Below, piece after piece: positions 35,394 to 47,866 of a DNA stretch of 64,000 bases. Within the stretch, counting starts at the first letter, position 1. Each line of letters opens with the position of its first letter. The translations under genes were made by a program, and so were the position numbers. The notes under the pieces are model-generated. The model made no database searches, was not told the DNA's origin, and worked only from the letters and a program-made list of their open reading frames with translations. The DNA is from Siphonodentalium dalli (lineage: Eukaryota > Mollusca > Scaphopoda > Gadilida > Siphonodentaliidae). The DNA is taken from contig CP136064.1 of the NCBI GenBank assembly GCA_032622095.1, positions 147,994,864 to 148,058,863 of the forward strand, given 5' to 3'.

Positions 35394-35551
35394 TTTACAA
35401 AGATTAAAGCAGGTCCCGCATTCGTGTATTGAGGGTTAAATTTCTCGCGTATGCTAGCATCTTAAATTATATCTAGTCATTTCGTAAGACTATTGCAAGA
35501 ATATGGCTTCAAGTACATATTATGTATCTCCATAACTTTGATTTTTAATAT

Positions 35552-35661
35552 GTGTCCCCCTAATACCGCATGTAGTGGTATTTATTGTATATGTCCCCCT
35601 AATATGGTTCATGTTGTATGTAAAATGACCAAACATTAGGGAGACGGTATTAGGGGGACAC
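35552..35661. mobile_element. 110 bp foldback with perfect 17-bp ends
   Basis: GTGTCCCCCTAATACCG (35,552-35,568) is the exact reverse complement of 35,645-35,661. Internal copies of 'tgtccccctaatatgg' and 'acattagggagac' lie between. The ends use the same motif as the cluster at 1,589-1,676. It looks like a small MITE. A target duplication is not evident. Confidence 0.6.
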
Positions 35662-35689
35662 TTGGTATATATTTTTAAATATTATAATA

Positions 35690-35845
35690 GTCATCACAAA
35701 TGACATAATTGATGGTTTTTCGATTAATACCAAATGCTCTCACCACACACAGAAGCTATGAAAATGCATAGAAAATGATATATCGAGATGTCTCCCTAAG
35801 GTCGGATTATTTCAACAGTCTCCCTAAGGTCGTTAGTGTTGTTAG

Positions 35846-35896
<51 letters not shown>

Positions 35897-35945
35897 AGGG
35901 TGTGTGTGTGTGTGTGTGGAGAATGGGTGCTCAGAGCTTCTCCAA
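35690..35945 (-). repeat. Inverted relative of the array unit with TA/GT microsatellite
   Basis: Read on the minus strand it runs: 'ggagaagctctgagcaccca', CA tract, TA tract (about 35,845-35,890), 'tatagctaacaacactaacg', 'ttagggagactgttgaaata', 'ccttagggagacatctcgat', 'atatcattttctatgca' and 'gtgagagcatttggtattaa'. This is the order of the 906 bp unit's sub-unit, joined to the microsatellite element at 1,436-1,571. It may represent the single-copy parent of the array. Confidence 0.8.
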
Positions 35946-36039
35946 AATGCAACAACGACGGTGTCTGTGGGATTTTACCCTTAGATAGGAAGTTTGAGCT
36001 CAATCTGCGCAGCCGTTTTAGATTCTATCTCGATTAAAA

Positions 36040-36300
36040 AGGCAGAATGTTGTGTGATTCTTATGTCTGTTGTTCCTAGGAAGGGGGGAAATTTTCAATG
36101 GGTCAGTTTTTTCCGCCCGATGTACCTTCAATCATAACTCTTTCATGGATGGGTACCATAATGTCTCTTGATTAAAAGGCAGAATTAACTCATTGAAAAA
36201 CAAAAAATGCGTTGTTATTATTATGTCTGTCGTTCCTAGGAAGGGGGGATTTCACCGGGTCAGTTTTCCGCCCGAAAAAGGCAGAATTAACTCTTTGAAA
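36040..36300 (+). repeat. Two ~160 bp direct repeats, followed by an A/T-rich tract
   Basis: 'cttatgtctgttgttcctag' and 'gaagggggg' at about 36,060 and 'attatgtctgtcgttcctag' at about 36,220, each followed by '(a)tttca..gggtcagttttccgcccga' and 'aaggcagaattaactc'. From 36,296 to 36,410 the sequence is almost only A and T (aattaaaaa-type runs). Confidence 0.75.
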
Positions 36301-36480
36301 AACAAAAAAAATAATTAAAAATTTAATTTAAAAAATAAAAAAAAATTAATTAAAAACAAAATAATTAAAAAACATATATTAAAAAATAAAAAACAAATGA
36401 AAAAAATGTCATGTTTCTGACCAACCACGCCAGTGGCGGGCTAATAGGCTAGTACTATATAATTTAATGTCTTCAACCTG

Positions 36481-36708
36481 TTTAAACTGGTATTCATAAT
36501 ACTGGTACATTTATAAGTACCCCATGTATTTTATAAGTATACGGTAAGTATACCATGTTGATATATTAAGGTGTATACGTAGCTTGGTATTGTGTTTAAA
36601 CTGGTATTCATAATACTGGTACATTTATAAGTACCCCATGTATTTTATAAGTATACGGTAAGTATACCATGTTGATATATTAAGGTGTACACGTAGCTTG
36701 GTATTGTG
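36481..36708 (+). repeat. 114 bp direct tandem duplication
   Basis: Copies 36,481-36,594 and 36,595-36,708 each start 'tttaaactggtattcataat' and end 'cgtagcttggtattgtg'. They differ at one visible base (gtgtatacg against gtgtacacg). They contain the local palindromes 'gtatacggtaagtatac' and 'ggtacatttataagtacc'. Confidence 0.9.
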
Positions 36709-37368
36709 ACATCTTTTTGGAATATGGATATTTCTTAAATACCCTGTGGTGTGCATTTGTATGTTTATATGTTATATGTTTTTGCTGGTATTTTGTGTTG
36801 TAGGGCTTCGTTTGTGAGCAGATGCAGGTTTGTCTGCTTATGTTTCTATGACAGGTCTTCTGTGTGCATCTACATGTTTCGTCTTCATGTGCAGCTCTTC
36901 ATGTGTGATGTGTTATGTGTCGATGTCTGTCATTCGTGTTTGTTCATGACTTCATGTTTCATACTTGTGATGTGAAGTAAGAAATGATGTATGAAGACTA
37001 TACAAGGTAATATGAACTTTCCTATATTGCGATTATTGTCTATGCACATCAAAGAACAGTACTTAATTTAAATGATGTTAATGGCATGGGATAAGACTGT
37101 AGGCCTATAACCACAGGAGCTTGGGGTGCACTCCGCTATGCCCACCCCCACTATATATAGTAGATAAACTATAACAAGGAGTATGGCGTAATTAATACAC
37201 AATTGCATAGCAACAGCCAGTGCTTCGATTTTGAGGCACACACAGATTAACAAAAACCAGCTCGCCATAAATGCGCACCTCGGAAAATGCTGAAAGTCAC
37301 CAACATTGAGGCAACACAGCAGTGACAGGGGTTAAAACAGTAAAGTATTTGGTTAGGTAAAAAAAAGA
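36709..37368. other. No gene seen
   Basis: GT-rich at 36,740-36,960. An open frame there is Cys/Phe/Val-rich from composition and shows no domain. Confidence 0.4.
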
Positions 37369-38285
37369 AAGATGCTATGTTTCCGTACATCGACCGACCC
37401 TAAAAATAACCCGCCGACCCTAATCTTTTTATTGATATATTTTTTTTTTTTACTGTTTTTACCACTAATGCTCATAAATATTGATGATCATTAGTGTGCA
37501 AAACACATGGTTTCTAACATATGCCTCTGAAAAGTGACCATGAAGTGACAGTTGTCTCAAAAGCCCCAGGTGTGTGATGGGTTGTGGATTGATGGGCATG
37601 AATTTTGCAATTTTAATTTCATGAGAGTGGATCTCATGCCTGCTTTACCTGTATGCCTTGTTTTGGACTCATAGAACATACTCATGGTCATGGGTTCCAA
37701 ATAAACATGCATGCATTTATTAATTTCTTGGAAAATTCCCCCCCCCCCTGCACAGTGCTTATTTGAGTCTGCAAGTTTATTAATTTAGATGCTATGAAAA
37801 TTGAAATCATCACAAACTCAAGATTTCTATATGATTCTGATACCAAATTGATGAGCTTATAATTTTATGCACGTACATATTCAAATATATGGCATACATG
37901 TGAACATTTAAATATTGAATAAAACACTACATGACACATACTATGTTGATTCATATGTTTGACCTACTAGTACATGTACTATAAATTTTTAACTATAGTT
38001 GATGTTTTGCTCAGAGTTTCCACTGTGCTATTATTTGGGTCTGCACTGTTATTAACTTTCAACGGAATTTTTCCCCTGCACTATTATTTGGGCCTGCACT
38101 TTTATTTGGAGCCTGGAAGTACCGGTAGGAGCACTATCAACGAACATGGTGTGTGGATCTGTATATATACATGTACATGTACAGAGGTTATCACCACATA
38201 AAATATTAAAATAAAATAAAATAAAAAAAATTCCCTACCTACCTACCCTAATTTTTTCACCCCGTTATCGGAAACATACAATCTT
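37369..38285. mobile_element. Possible ~0.9 kb interspersed element with short inverted ends
   Basis: Left end AAGATGCTATGTTTCCG (37,369-37,385) and right end CGGAAACATACAATCTT (38,269-38,285) are inverted with two mismatches in 17. Inside both ends lie direct 'gaccctaatcttttt' and 'accctaattttttc' tracts. The interior has repeated 'tgcactattatttgggtctg'-type phrases (about 38,025 and 38,078) and a C-tract at 37,740. No coding capacity. Boundaries and class are tentative. Confidence 0.3.
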
Positions 38286-38574
38286 TTATTTTTGGCCTTA
38301 TCTAAATTATAGGAACTTAAAGTGATTTTGAATATAAATTCAATATTAACTTCCAGCCATTCCGTTTCCAAATCCGAGCATTCTCATACTGATTAGTCTG
38401 ACCCGGAAGTGCAATCATCAGCGAAATGACTTGAACATGTGTTATAAGATATTGTTATTGACGTGTCGCTGATTAATGATTCAATGACTGTTATTGTTTT
38501 ATAGTGTAAACGTGTTTGATTGTTTTTTATAAATATTTTTCAGTGTTCAAACATAGTTTTGAAACATATCTTTA

Positions 38575-39190
38575 CTAGCTGGTGGACCCGTGTTTGTTCA
38601 AGCTGTTTCCACTCTGCTTTTCTGTGAATTGTGCGATTTGACATTGAGTTGACTATTTTGAAGGTCAAGGTTAGGTCGGGGTCATGATTTGACCCGTCCA
38701 AAACACTTCCTGGACAAAAGCACCCGTCGAAATCCGTCCGGTGTTACCCGAATTGACCATTTGATTTGACCATTTTGAAGGTCATGGTCAGGTTGGGGTA
38801 ACAATTTGACCCATCCAAAACACTCCTTGGAGAAAAGTAACCCTAGGTATTAAATTTCGTCAAACTCCCGTCAAAATTCAGGATTTGACCTTGAATTGAC
38901 AATTTTGAAGATTAAGGTCAGGTCGGGGTCACGATATGACTCATCCAAAACACTCCCCGGACAAAAGTAACCCTAGGTATCAAATTTCGTTGAAATCCGT
39001 CCGTTTTACCCGATTTGATCTTGAATTGACCATTTTGAAGGTCAAGGGGTAACGATTTGACCCGCCCAAAAGACTCTCCGGACAAAAAGTACCTCAAGGT
39101 ATCAAATTTCATCAAAATCTGTCTGGCAGTTTTCCCGACCACGGCTAACACACACACAGACAGACAGAAGTCCCAAAATATATATTAGAT
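38575..39190 (+). repeat. Interspersed repeat with four ~125 bp internal units and a CA/CAGA tail
   Basis: Opens 'actagctggtggacccgtgt', then four diverged units starting near 38,635, 38,761, 38,882 and 39,012 ('gatttgaccttgaattgacc', 'ttttgaaggtcaaggtcagg', 'gacccgtccaaaacactcc', 'aaatttcgtcgaaatccgtc'). It ends 'cagttttcccgaccacggct' followed by 'aacacacacacagacagaca' and 'aaaatatatatta'. This architecture is familiar from molluscan interspersed repeats. The class (SINE-like, LINE 3' end or other) cannot be set here. Confidence 0.7.
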
Positions 39191-40384
39191 TCAGATGCCA
39201 TTTTATCGTAATTGATTTAAAATGCGCCGCCTTGCAAAAGACTCATGCAAACTCAAAAGCTCAGTGCAATAAATGGTGCACCTACACTTTTCAAAATCAA
39301 AGCACTGAACAGCTTGTCACCTATAAAAAGTTAGTCCCGCCAGTGGGCAAAAGATGGTTCTTTCAAAGGAAACTAACCACAACCTCGTAGCCAAGTGTCC
39401 TGCGACTGGGGATTTGTTATCGACTAGAATATCGACTCAAACCTGCGAATCAAATTGGGGTTTGTTTTACCTCATTATATGGTACTCTCGATCAAGCTTC
39501 ATGTTAACTTATGTACTGTTGAGTGTAGACTTTCATAATGCATATGTGGACCTAAATACATTTGTGTCTTATCAATTGTAATGCCACACAAACACATTTA
39601 CAGGAATTTAAAATAATTATGATCGTAATATTCAGTTTCAAATAACTCACTAATTCTATTGGTTTAATTACATTGTATGAATAGATTTCATGGCAACGCT
39701 GTCTTAAACATTCATATACAGATATATCTTCCCTCCAGTGTGTGCATGTTATGACCCATGGTCAATTAATGTGGACAATCGTATTTTGGATTAAACTTTT
39801 AAATCTTAACATTGTTTACAGAATGAGAATCCATGTTCATGGGCTAAACAATAGCCGGATAATCACATTCAGTAATAAATGCGGTATGTTTAAACTGATA
39901 GGTCCACGTTATGTTTCTAATTTTGAATTGTTTATTTAATTCACAAGTTTCTCGATCGTTTGAAGAATCAAAAACATTTTAGGCCAAAAAAAAAGTGTTT
40001 TGGTTCTCGGGCAATGTTTTTTCAAATCAATGATGGAGGGAGGGTTTTATTTTTATTTTTTATTTTTTTCCCGGCATAGTAAGCATGGACAAAGATACCT
40101 TCCTCTGTCAAATAATAACCGGAAATGTAGAGGGAACTGTTATGCATATAAACTCATTTAGTCTTATATAAAAATGACATTGTACTACCAGTGTATGACT
40201 GGTATTACCTAACATTATATAATGCCCCTGACATTAACTACTGTTATTGTTGTCTAAAAACTGATACCTCCCCATTCTAATATGTGATCCTGAATTTAGT
40301 CCTGTGCCTTTCAATTGTACGTATAAAGTTACAATTAGTGTAAGTTGTTAACAATGACTAATTATTGTAAGAAAAGCATGAGGA
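39191..40384. other. No gene seen
   Basis: AT-rich, mostly unique-looking DNA with a T-rich low-complexity stretch near 40,040-40,070. Short open frames without recognisable domains. Confidence 0.45.
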
Positions 40385-41007
40385 TCAGCTAATCATTTTT
40401 ATGTGTACCCATACCATGTATGGTACACATAATGTCGACGTCCGGATCAACCATCCGTCGTTCGTTCGTCCGTCCATCCATCTGTCAGTCCATCCGTCTG
40501 TCTGTAGACACTTGCTATCCGATTCATTTACTCGAATATTTGTTATCGAATCGTGTTCAAATTTTATGTGCATGTTTATGATGACACACTTCTCACCTGT
40601 ATAGTTTTTGGTGTCGATTGGTTGATCGGTTTAGAAATTAACACTTTGCATCCGCACATAGGCATGAGCTATCCGATGCTGTAACCAAAGTATTTTTTGT
40701 TCGATTGTTTTCATATTTGATATGTAGGTTTATAATGACACACCCCTCACCTGTATAGTTTTTGGTATCGAATAGTTGATCAGTTTAGAAAATAATTAAC
40801 CCTTCACACACATGCTATCCAATGTAATAAGTCGAAAATATTTCTTGTGATCTGCCTCTGATATTTCTTACCTATGTTTTTCAGGACTAAATCTGATATT
40901 TCTTACCTATGTTTTTCTTAACACGGTCTTCATTTGTATGGTTTTTGGTATTATTTAGTTAACCCTTTTCACACTTATGTTTACTTAGAACTCACGCAAG
41001 CTGCTAT
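40385..41007 (+). repeat. Degenerate interspersed repeat of 'cctgtatagtttttggtatc' units
   Basis: Begins with the palindrome ACCATACCATGTATGGTAC and a cgtccgtccatccatctgtc-type run. It then repeats 'acacacttctcacctgtata', 'gtttttggt(g/a)tcga', 'ttgatc(g/a)gtttagaaa' and 'ttaacccttcacac' with a period near 150-170 bp and heavy divergence. The family continues into the duplicated region (for example 41,500 and 41,850). Confidence 0.6.
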
Positions 41008-43684
41008 GACTCAAAACATTTTTCATCTGATCTACACCAAATTTGGTACATGTGGTCCTCTCCCCAAAATACATATCAAGTTCAAATTCGGGTTTGATCC
41101 GATATATTTCAACAGAGTTATGGCCCTTTATAATTCAAGTAATTTACTACCTATATGCCCTGTGAGAGTTTAAGACAAATGACTTTGCACAGTAATCTGC
41201 TTTATTGGAATCAGATAATGAAACTGGATACTACCTGCTAAACCACTGGGTGCTCCCAGAGCTGTCAAATTCAAGTGATTGATGATTCTTTATTCCAGTT
41301 TGTGTGCAATAGTAATTTAATCCCCCTGTTGAAACATGTTCATGGCATTAATACAAATAGTAAATTGTCCATTTATAGGGATGTTCTAGAACATGGCTGT
41401 TTAGAGAATTGTTGTTTACAGAGATGCTGTTGTCTTATCTTGAGAAAAAAATTAATCCACACATTAGTTCCATCATATGATGTCATTGTAAATGATTAAC
41501 CCTCTCCACACATTATATGTTCATTCTCCTATGTCCAGGTTAATCGTGATCCACTTTTCACTTGAATGTATATCAGGATTAAAATTAACCTATTCCATAG
41601 GTACATGATATCTGATAGGCAGATTTTAAATTATCTCTTTCGCCTTGGGCGAGGTTCACAAGAATTTCTATAAGCCACTAATTGAATATTTATCATTTGA
41701 GGTAATATCTTATTTTGAAATTCCCTCTATTGAATTTGGGCTGCAGGATAATAATAATGGTTCTGGTATTCTTGAAGCTGACTTATTGGTCAAATATTTT
41801 TCACCCAATCACTTTTATAATCTCATTCAGGTTGATAGTTAGATTCGTTACACATTCTTCACATGTATAGATTTTGGTATTGATTGAATGGTTTTGAGAA
41901 TATTATCCCAACATTTAATAATATTTCTGCTGTTACAGACATTGTATCTTTCCAATGATGAGCTTAGAATAAAATTAACCATAGGTATACTGTGTGCGAT
42001 GCAATGTCACTATGACTTTAATATTTTTAATTTGACCCTTCTCGTATCTCTCCTTTAGTTATCTGATAATTCTGTATTAAAATATTTTATATCCAACCAT
42101 TATCAATCATAATTAATATCAAAGTCTATTCACCCCTCACTTATATAGATGTTCAGGTGTTTGTTGGTATCTAACCTCAATCATCCCATAACTTTTACTA
42201 TGCAGCTAACACAATCACATAATCTGTTAAGACTCAGGTTCCATTGTAAGAAGTAGATAAATAGAGTTATTATGATGTTATTTACTTAATATTGTAACTA
42301 TTATATCTTTAACAGCTAAGGTTCATCTGTCTGACTGGTTGGGTATAATTATCTTTATCAATCTATTACACATACATGTACATGTATCTCTGTTGGAGTG
42401 ACCAAATAGGTTGAAATCGAATGTCATATCCATGTTCTTATTGTGTTTAAATTAGCAAGTTGCTCAATAAGTCTGATTCCACTATGAAACTAATAAATAA
42501 TAATATGCTGTGAATTGGTAAAATTCTTGCACTCATAAAAAGATCGCTATCGCCAAGGTATGGGTTAAACATCTGCCGATCGTGATCGGCCTCTCGTCTT
42601 AATTGTAGTCATCTACTTCATGTTGTAAGCCTGCAAGTCACTTTATAACACATTACATGTTAGACATCAATGCACACTAATAGTCAACACATATCTACTA
42701 TGGACATGTTTATGAAATGTTTTTTTGTTTTATTTTGTTTTTTTTTAAGTTTTTTTGTCATAACATCAGTCATTGCAATAAAAAGGCCTAATGCGGCCCT
42801 TTTTATTCAATGCGGCCGGGCCTGAGAACTAAAACCTTTTTTTTTTGTTGGCCTCAGTCATTTAGTAAAGGCCAGTAAAGGCTAAATATCTTCATTGAAT
42901 ATCATTAAACAACCAGACACCACCTTCTGCAATCACAACTGAGTTTTAGACTGTAATGTGTATACTGCAGTATAACTATATGTTGTATATATTCAACAAT
43001 TTCAATTTGATAATTTCGACTAGAACTTTTATCTATTGGCAATGACACAGGATGGCTGGGACTAACTTTTTGTAGGTTATAAGCTGTTGCTATGCATTTC
43101 TCTATTTATTCCACCATTCTTCTTGTTATAGTATATAGGTATGTATATTAAGGGGTGGATACAGCTCCTGTGGTATAACCCACCTGGAGGAGTCAAAATG
43201 ACCACCACAATGGCGTTCAATGTGGTGTTTATGTATAGCTGAATGAGCAACTTATATTAAATTAATCGTAATATAACATGGCTACATCAAGTAATTTGTT
43301 GTGACATCTTGTTAAACTCCTTGGCCATACAATGGAACTAATATGTACATCGATGGATCATCGACAACCACCAAAAGCAATAATCTACATAATTATAACG
43401 CATATAAAAAACATAACTCTAGCTGGAAGATTAACAAGCAACATTGGCCACAATTTTATCATGGGTACTCAGCATGGATGCCCACAATGTCATGTAAGTT
43501 GTTTTAACCAAGAGCTTACATTAAATTTCACCATTGATCTGCGATGTTATCGTAACCGTGTGTCAATTTTCATCTGAAAGTATTATCTACACTAACGATT
43601 GTATTGGCTTTATCTGCGACCCATCCATAAGCTTGCTAAGTCAGCTAAGTCAGTGGTTACTGTAGTTGAATAGTAAATATTAGT

Positions 43685-46545
43685 TTTTAGCTCACCTGAG
43701 ACAACCTTTTTAGTTCACCTGAGACGAAGTCTCCGGTGGAGCTATAATCATCACTCCTAGTCCGTCGTCCCATCCATCCGTCAACAATTCTTTGGACATC
43801 TTCTCCTCTGAAACCGGAAGACCAAATTGGTTCATATTTGGTGTGGATGTTCCCTAGGTGACTCTCATTCAGATTTGTTCAAATGAGGTCACTGTGTCAA
43901 ATAGTTGCGAAGCCAGGGCCACAAATCTATTCCTCCATAGTAATTCTTACAACGACTTCTTGTTCAGAACAATTGAGCTGATTTAGCTAATATTTGGTAT
44001 GGAGGGTCCTTGGGTGACTGGTGTTCAGATTTGTTCAAATGAGGTCACCCGGTCAATTAGTTGAGAAACCAGGGTCATAACTCTGTTCCTCCATTGTAAT
44101 TCTTAGAATGTCATCTTATCAAGAAACAGTTGGCCGATTTAGCTTATATTTGGTACTGAGTGACCATGGGTGACTGATAATCAGATTTGTTCAAATTGGG
44201 TCACTGGGTCAAATAGGGACAGAGCCAGGGACATAACTCTAAAAACCAAAAAAAGACATTTTTGCATTTTGATCATTGATTTTTAGCTCACCTGAGACGA
44301 AGTCTCCGGTGGAGCTATAGTCATCACTCCTCGTCCGTCCATCCATCTGTCCATGAACAGTTCTTTGAACATCTTCTCCTCTGAAACCTTAATGCCGAAT
44401 TGGTTCATATTTGGTGTGGATGTTCCCTAGGTGACTGTCATTCAGATTTGTTCAGATGATGTCTCTGTGTCAAATAGTTGCGAAACCAGGGCCATAACTA
44501 TATTCCTCCTTGGTAATTCTTATAACGACTTCTTGTCTAGAATCATTATGCCGATTTAGTTTATATTTGGTATGGGGGTCATTGAATGACTGGGGTTCAG
44601 ATTTGTTCAAATGGGGTCACTGGGTAAAATAGGGGTGGGGCCAGGGACGTAATTCCAAACAAAAAATCAAACAAAAATTCAGGAACTCCTTGATCAATTT
44701 AACATACAAAAAACAAATTATCATCCCCCCCCCCCCCCACATGACCCAGACCCCCACCCTGCCCCCAACCAACAGAACCCCATCTCATCTTCTAACTCAC
44801 AGGATCTCTCCCACCAGCAGATCAAGTCAATTGTATTATCTACAGGCAGAGAGTTAACCCTTTGAGTGCCAGGTCTATTTTTGTATCAACCCATATACCC
44901 TGTGCCAATGCATTCTCTTATATATGCGAGTTGACCTATTGCGAGTCGACCATATGTCGCCTCACATATATAAGAGAATGCATTGGACTAACATTTTTTT
45001 TTTTTTCCCACAATTTTTTACAATTTTAATCATTTATTCTTATGTTCTTTAACAGACTTATTTTGTAGGTTTACGGCCGATGAGATCGGCCACTGGCACT
45101 CAAATGGTTAATATAAATACACAGTCATCAATTGAGATGTTTATCAGCTGACAGGTGTAAACTAATGCTCAGTTAGCACTCATGCCAGTGTGTGTTATTA
45201 AAATAAAATCAAAACAAATTATTGTTCTCTAACCTGAACTTAGTGTGTCTGGCATTTGCAGAATGAGGTTCCCAGAGGGTAAATTTAGTTATGCTACCCT
45301 GCACAGCAGGCAAGCATCACCAAATACACTAGCCAGGTTCCTCATTCTGCTTAGGCCTCATCTTCTGGGAAGTATATAGGCACTTAAATTGACATTTTTA
45401 CTTACTTTGTCCCTTCTATTTAGTTTCTATATCCTCTAATTTGGCTGTTCGAATATTATGTTCTTAACCACCAGTATCCAGTTGAACTCATTATATCCTG
45501 ATTTTGCAAAGAAAACTTGGGGGGGGGGGATATATTGGATTGAATTTGTCAGTCTCTATGTCAGACTGTTCTCCCATCCATCCATCTGTCATTATGTCTT
45601 TATCCGTACATCAATTGTTTTCTTCTCCAGATACATATTAAAGGCCAAATGGGTTTATATATTTAGGTGTGGATGTTCCCCAGTTGAGTCACATTCAGAT
45701 TTGTTCAAATGAGTTCATCAGGTCAAATAGGTGAGAAGTCAGGGCCATAACTATTTCCTTCCATAGTAATTCTTGAGCAATTTCTTCTCAAGAACCATCT
45801 GGACTATTTAGCTTATGTTTGATATGGAGGCTCCTTCGGTGACTGGGGTTTAGATTTGTTCAGATTTGGGGTCATTTTAGAAAAATCAGTTCAGTTCAAC
45901 TCTTAAAATCTACCGTCTGAAATTACCAAATGAATGGATCTCATAGATGGGGATTCACATTTGTTCAAATATGGGCAGAGATAAGAGATTCAATTATCAA
46001 CCAGCCACCCCACAGGTGCTCCGGCGGAGCTATAGTCATCACTCCTCATCCGTCCATCATCTGTCCATCCATCTGTCCGACAACAATTATTTGAACATCT
46101 TCTCCTCTGGAACCATACGACCAAATGGGTTCATATTTGGTGTGGATGTTCCCTAAGGGATTCTCATTCAGATTTGTTCAAATGCGGTCACAGGGTCAAA
46201 TATTTGCGAAGCCAGCGCCATAACTCTTTCCCACCATAGTAATTCTTTTAAACATCTTCTTCAGAATGATAAGACAGAATGGTTTCATATTTGGTGTGGA
46301 TGTTCCCTAGGTGACTCACATTCAGATTTGTTCAAATGAGTTCACTTGAAATGGTTGCGAAGCCAGGGCCATAACTCTTTCCCACCATAGTATTCTTAAA
46401 GTGACTTCTTCTCAAATACCACCAGGCTATATGGGTTCATATTTGATATGAAGGATCCTTGGGCGGACTGGGGTTCAGATTTGTTCAAATCAGGTCACTG
46501 GGTCAAATGTGAGTGGGGCCAGGGACATAACTCCAAAAAAAAATT
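43685..46545 (+). repeat. Degenerate AGCTCACCTGAG-type interspersed repeats (copy 1)
   Basis: AGCTCACCTGAGAC(G)A starts lie at 43,689, 43,712 (agttcacc variant) and 44,285, and 'ggtgctccggcggagctata' at 46,014. Each is followed by 'gtcatcactcctcgtccgtc', 'catcttctcctctgaaacc', 'gttcatatttggtgtggatg', 'cattcagatttgttcaaatg' and 'agccagggccataactctt'. A C-run lies at 44,725. The repeat is recognised from its strong resemblance to bivalve interspersed repeats. Frames inside it are not genes. Confidence 0.8.
44858..45107. mobile_element. piggyBac-like MITE (copy 1)
   Basis: A 250 bp element flanked by TTAA on both sides (44,854-44,857 and 45,108-45,111). It begins CCCTTTGAGTGCCAG and ends CTGGCACTCAAATGG, inverted ends with one mismatch. 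CCYT termini with a TTAA target are hallmarks of the piggyBac superfamily. Inside is a second foldback, 44,905-44,986 (CCAATGCATTCTCTTATATA paired with its complement), a T-run and a GGCCGATGAGATCGGCC hairpin. There is no coding capacity. Confidence 0.75.
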
Positions 46546-47866
46546 TATTTAGATTTAACTCTTTAGATATCTACTTCTTGGTAAGTGATTATGAAAATTT
46601 CTGACTTGTGGTCTCCAGAGTCCCAGTCTTATCAGTCTTTGCAGTCTGGTGAGCGACCCCACAGTCATTGACTGTCTTGTTGATAAATTTGGTCTGTAGA
46701 AACCAGAAATTGTACAACAACTACTAGCTACTACTGCAGTTTAATGTTACACTTGTAGATTATTCTGTTACTCTTTGACAACACATTTTGAAGAGCATTA
46801 TTCATTTTATTGGAGTTTCATGTCTCAGTTGCCAGTTCAAGGACTCTCTACTTAAGGTTCATAAATAATTTACAAATATAAAAGAAAGTTTTATTATATA
46901 CTGATGCTTCCACAATATCAGAAGAGCTGAATCACTTGATGATGCTTGCATGACAAGCGCTAGCACATGTGTATATATACCATTATGTGTGCTTTTGTTT
47001 ATCTGCACTGGGTCATTTATCTCATCAAAAGTTATGATATGATATTTCGGATACATTTTCATGGTAAACCTGAATGTTGATGCAATTCTAACACTTCATC
47101 CATCTACATGTAACCATTCCAGGTAAGTAACATTAAAAGAAAATACAATGGGATCATCAACTCTTGAACAAGACTGTATTTAAAACCAGTTTGTTAGACC
47201 AACTGTACAGAAGTTAGAACGACTCCATTACCCCCTATATGAGTCCGATTAAAATCATAAAATATAATTTATTCGATATTGTTACCTTGCTATTATCTCT
47301 GGCCCAACACACTTTTCTCTTGTTGAGATCCTAATTTTCATGATGGGTTAATTATCGGCAAAATAAACATCCAATAACAACACCGTTTGAACACAAGTGA
47401 TAAAAATAAGTTTCTGATTGTTAAGCTTAATTTTAATAGGCCTCAATCTCTAATTTTCTGAATAATAATCTCATATAGGCACGATAGTGGATTTGATAAT
47501 TATATTATGCGTCTGTGATGTCATCATCATACATAAATTTCATTGCTACATACTGCAAATATGAGTTCTTGATTGTTGGTCTTTTCGTCCTTTTTTTTTT
47601 TTGACATGTAGAGGTGTGCTGGTCTGTTGAGAACTCAGTGAATTTTTCTTCATATTGTGAGTTGAGTTCTTTGACTTTCAGCCAAGTCCTTTTCCTGTTG
47701 ATGTTATATGCATATCTGGAATATTTGGGAACGGTGTTGTTTCAATCAAGATGTGGTCTGATGTCAGTGATGATAGATCCCACTTTGTTATCCACCAAGA
47801 CTGCTGGTGTTAGTCGATTTATCCCTCTGGGCATCTTTGGATGGTGAAAGAAAGCCTTCCATTTTT

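Noticed and set aside
36751-36975. 75-codon Cys/Val/Phe-rich frame resembling a membrane peptide
   Set aside because: Explained by the local GT-rich composition, with no start context or similarity recognised.
41275-41842. Two plus-strand frames (LIDDSLFQFVC..., GEVHKNFYKPL...) present in both 9.8 kb copies
   Set aside because: They lie among degenerate interspersed repeats and are preserved only because the duplication is recent. No domain seen.
43332-43577. Frame with GCPQCH just before a good donor-like GTAAGT, repeated at 53,174
   Set aside because: No neighbouring exon, start or family match. Conservation between the copies only reflects the recent duplication.
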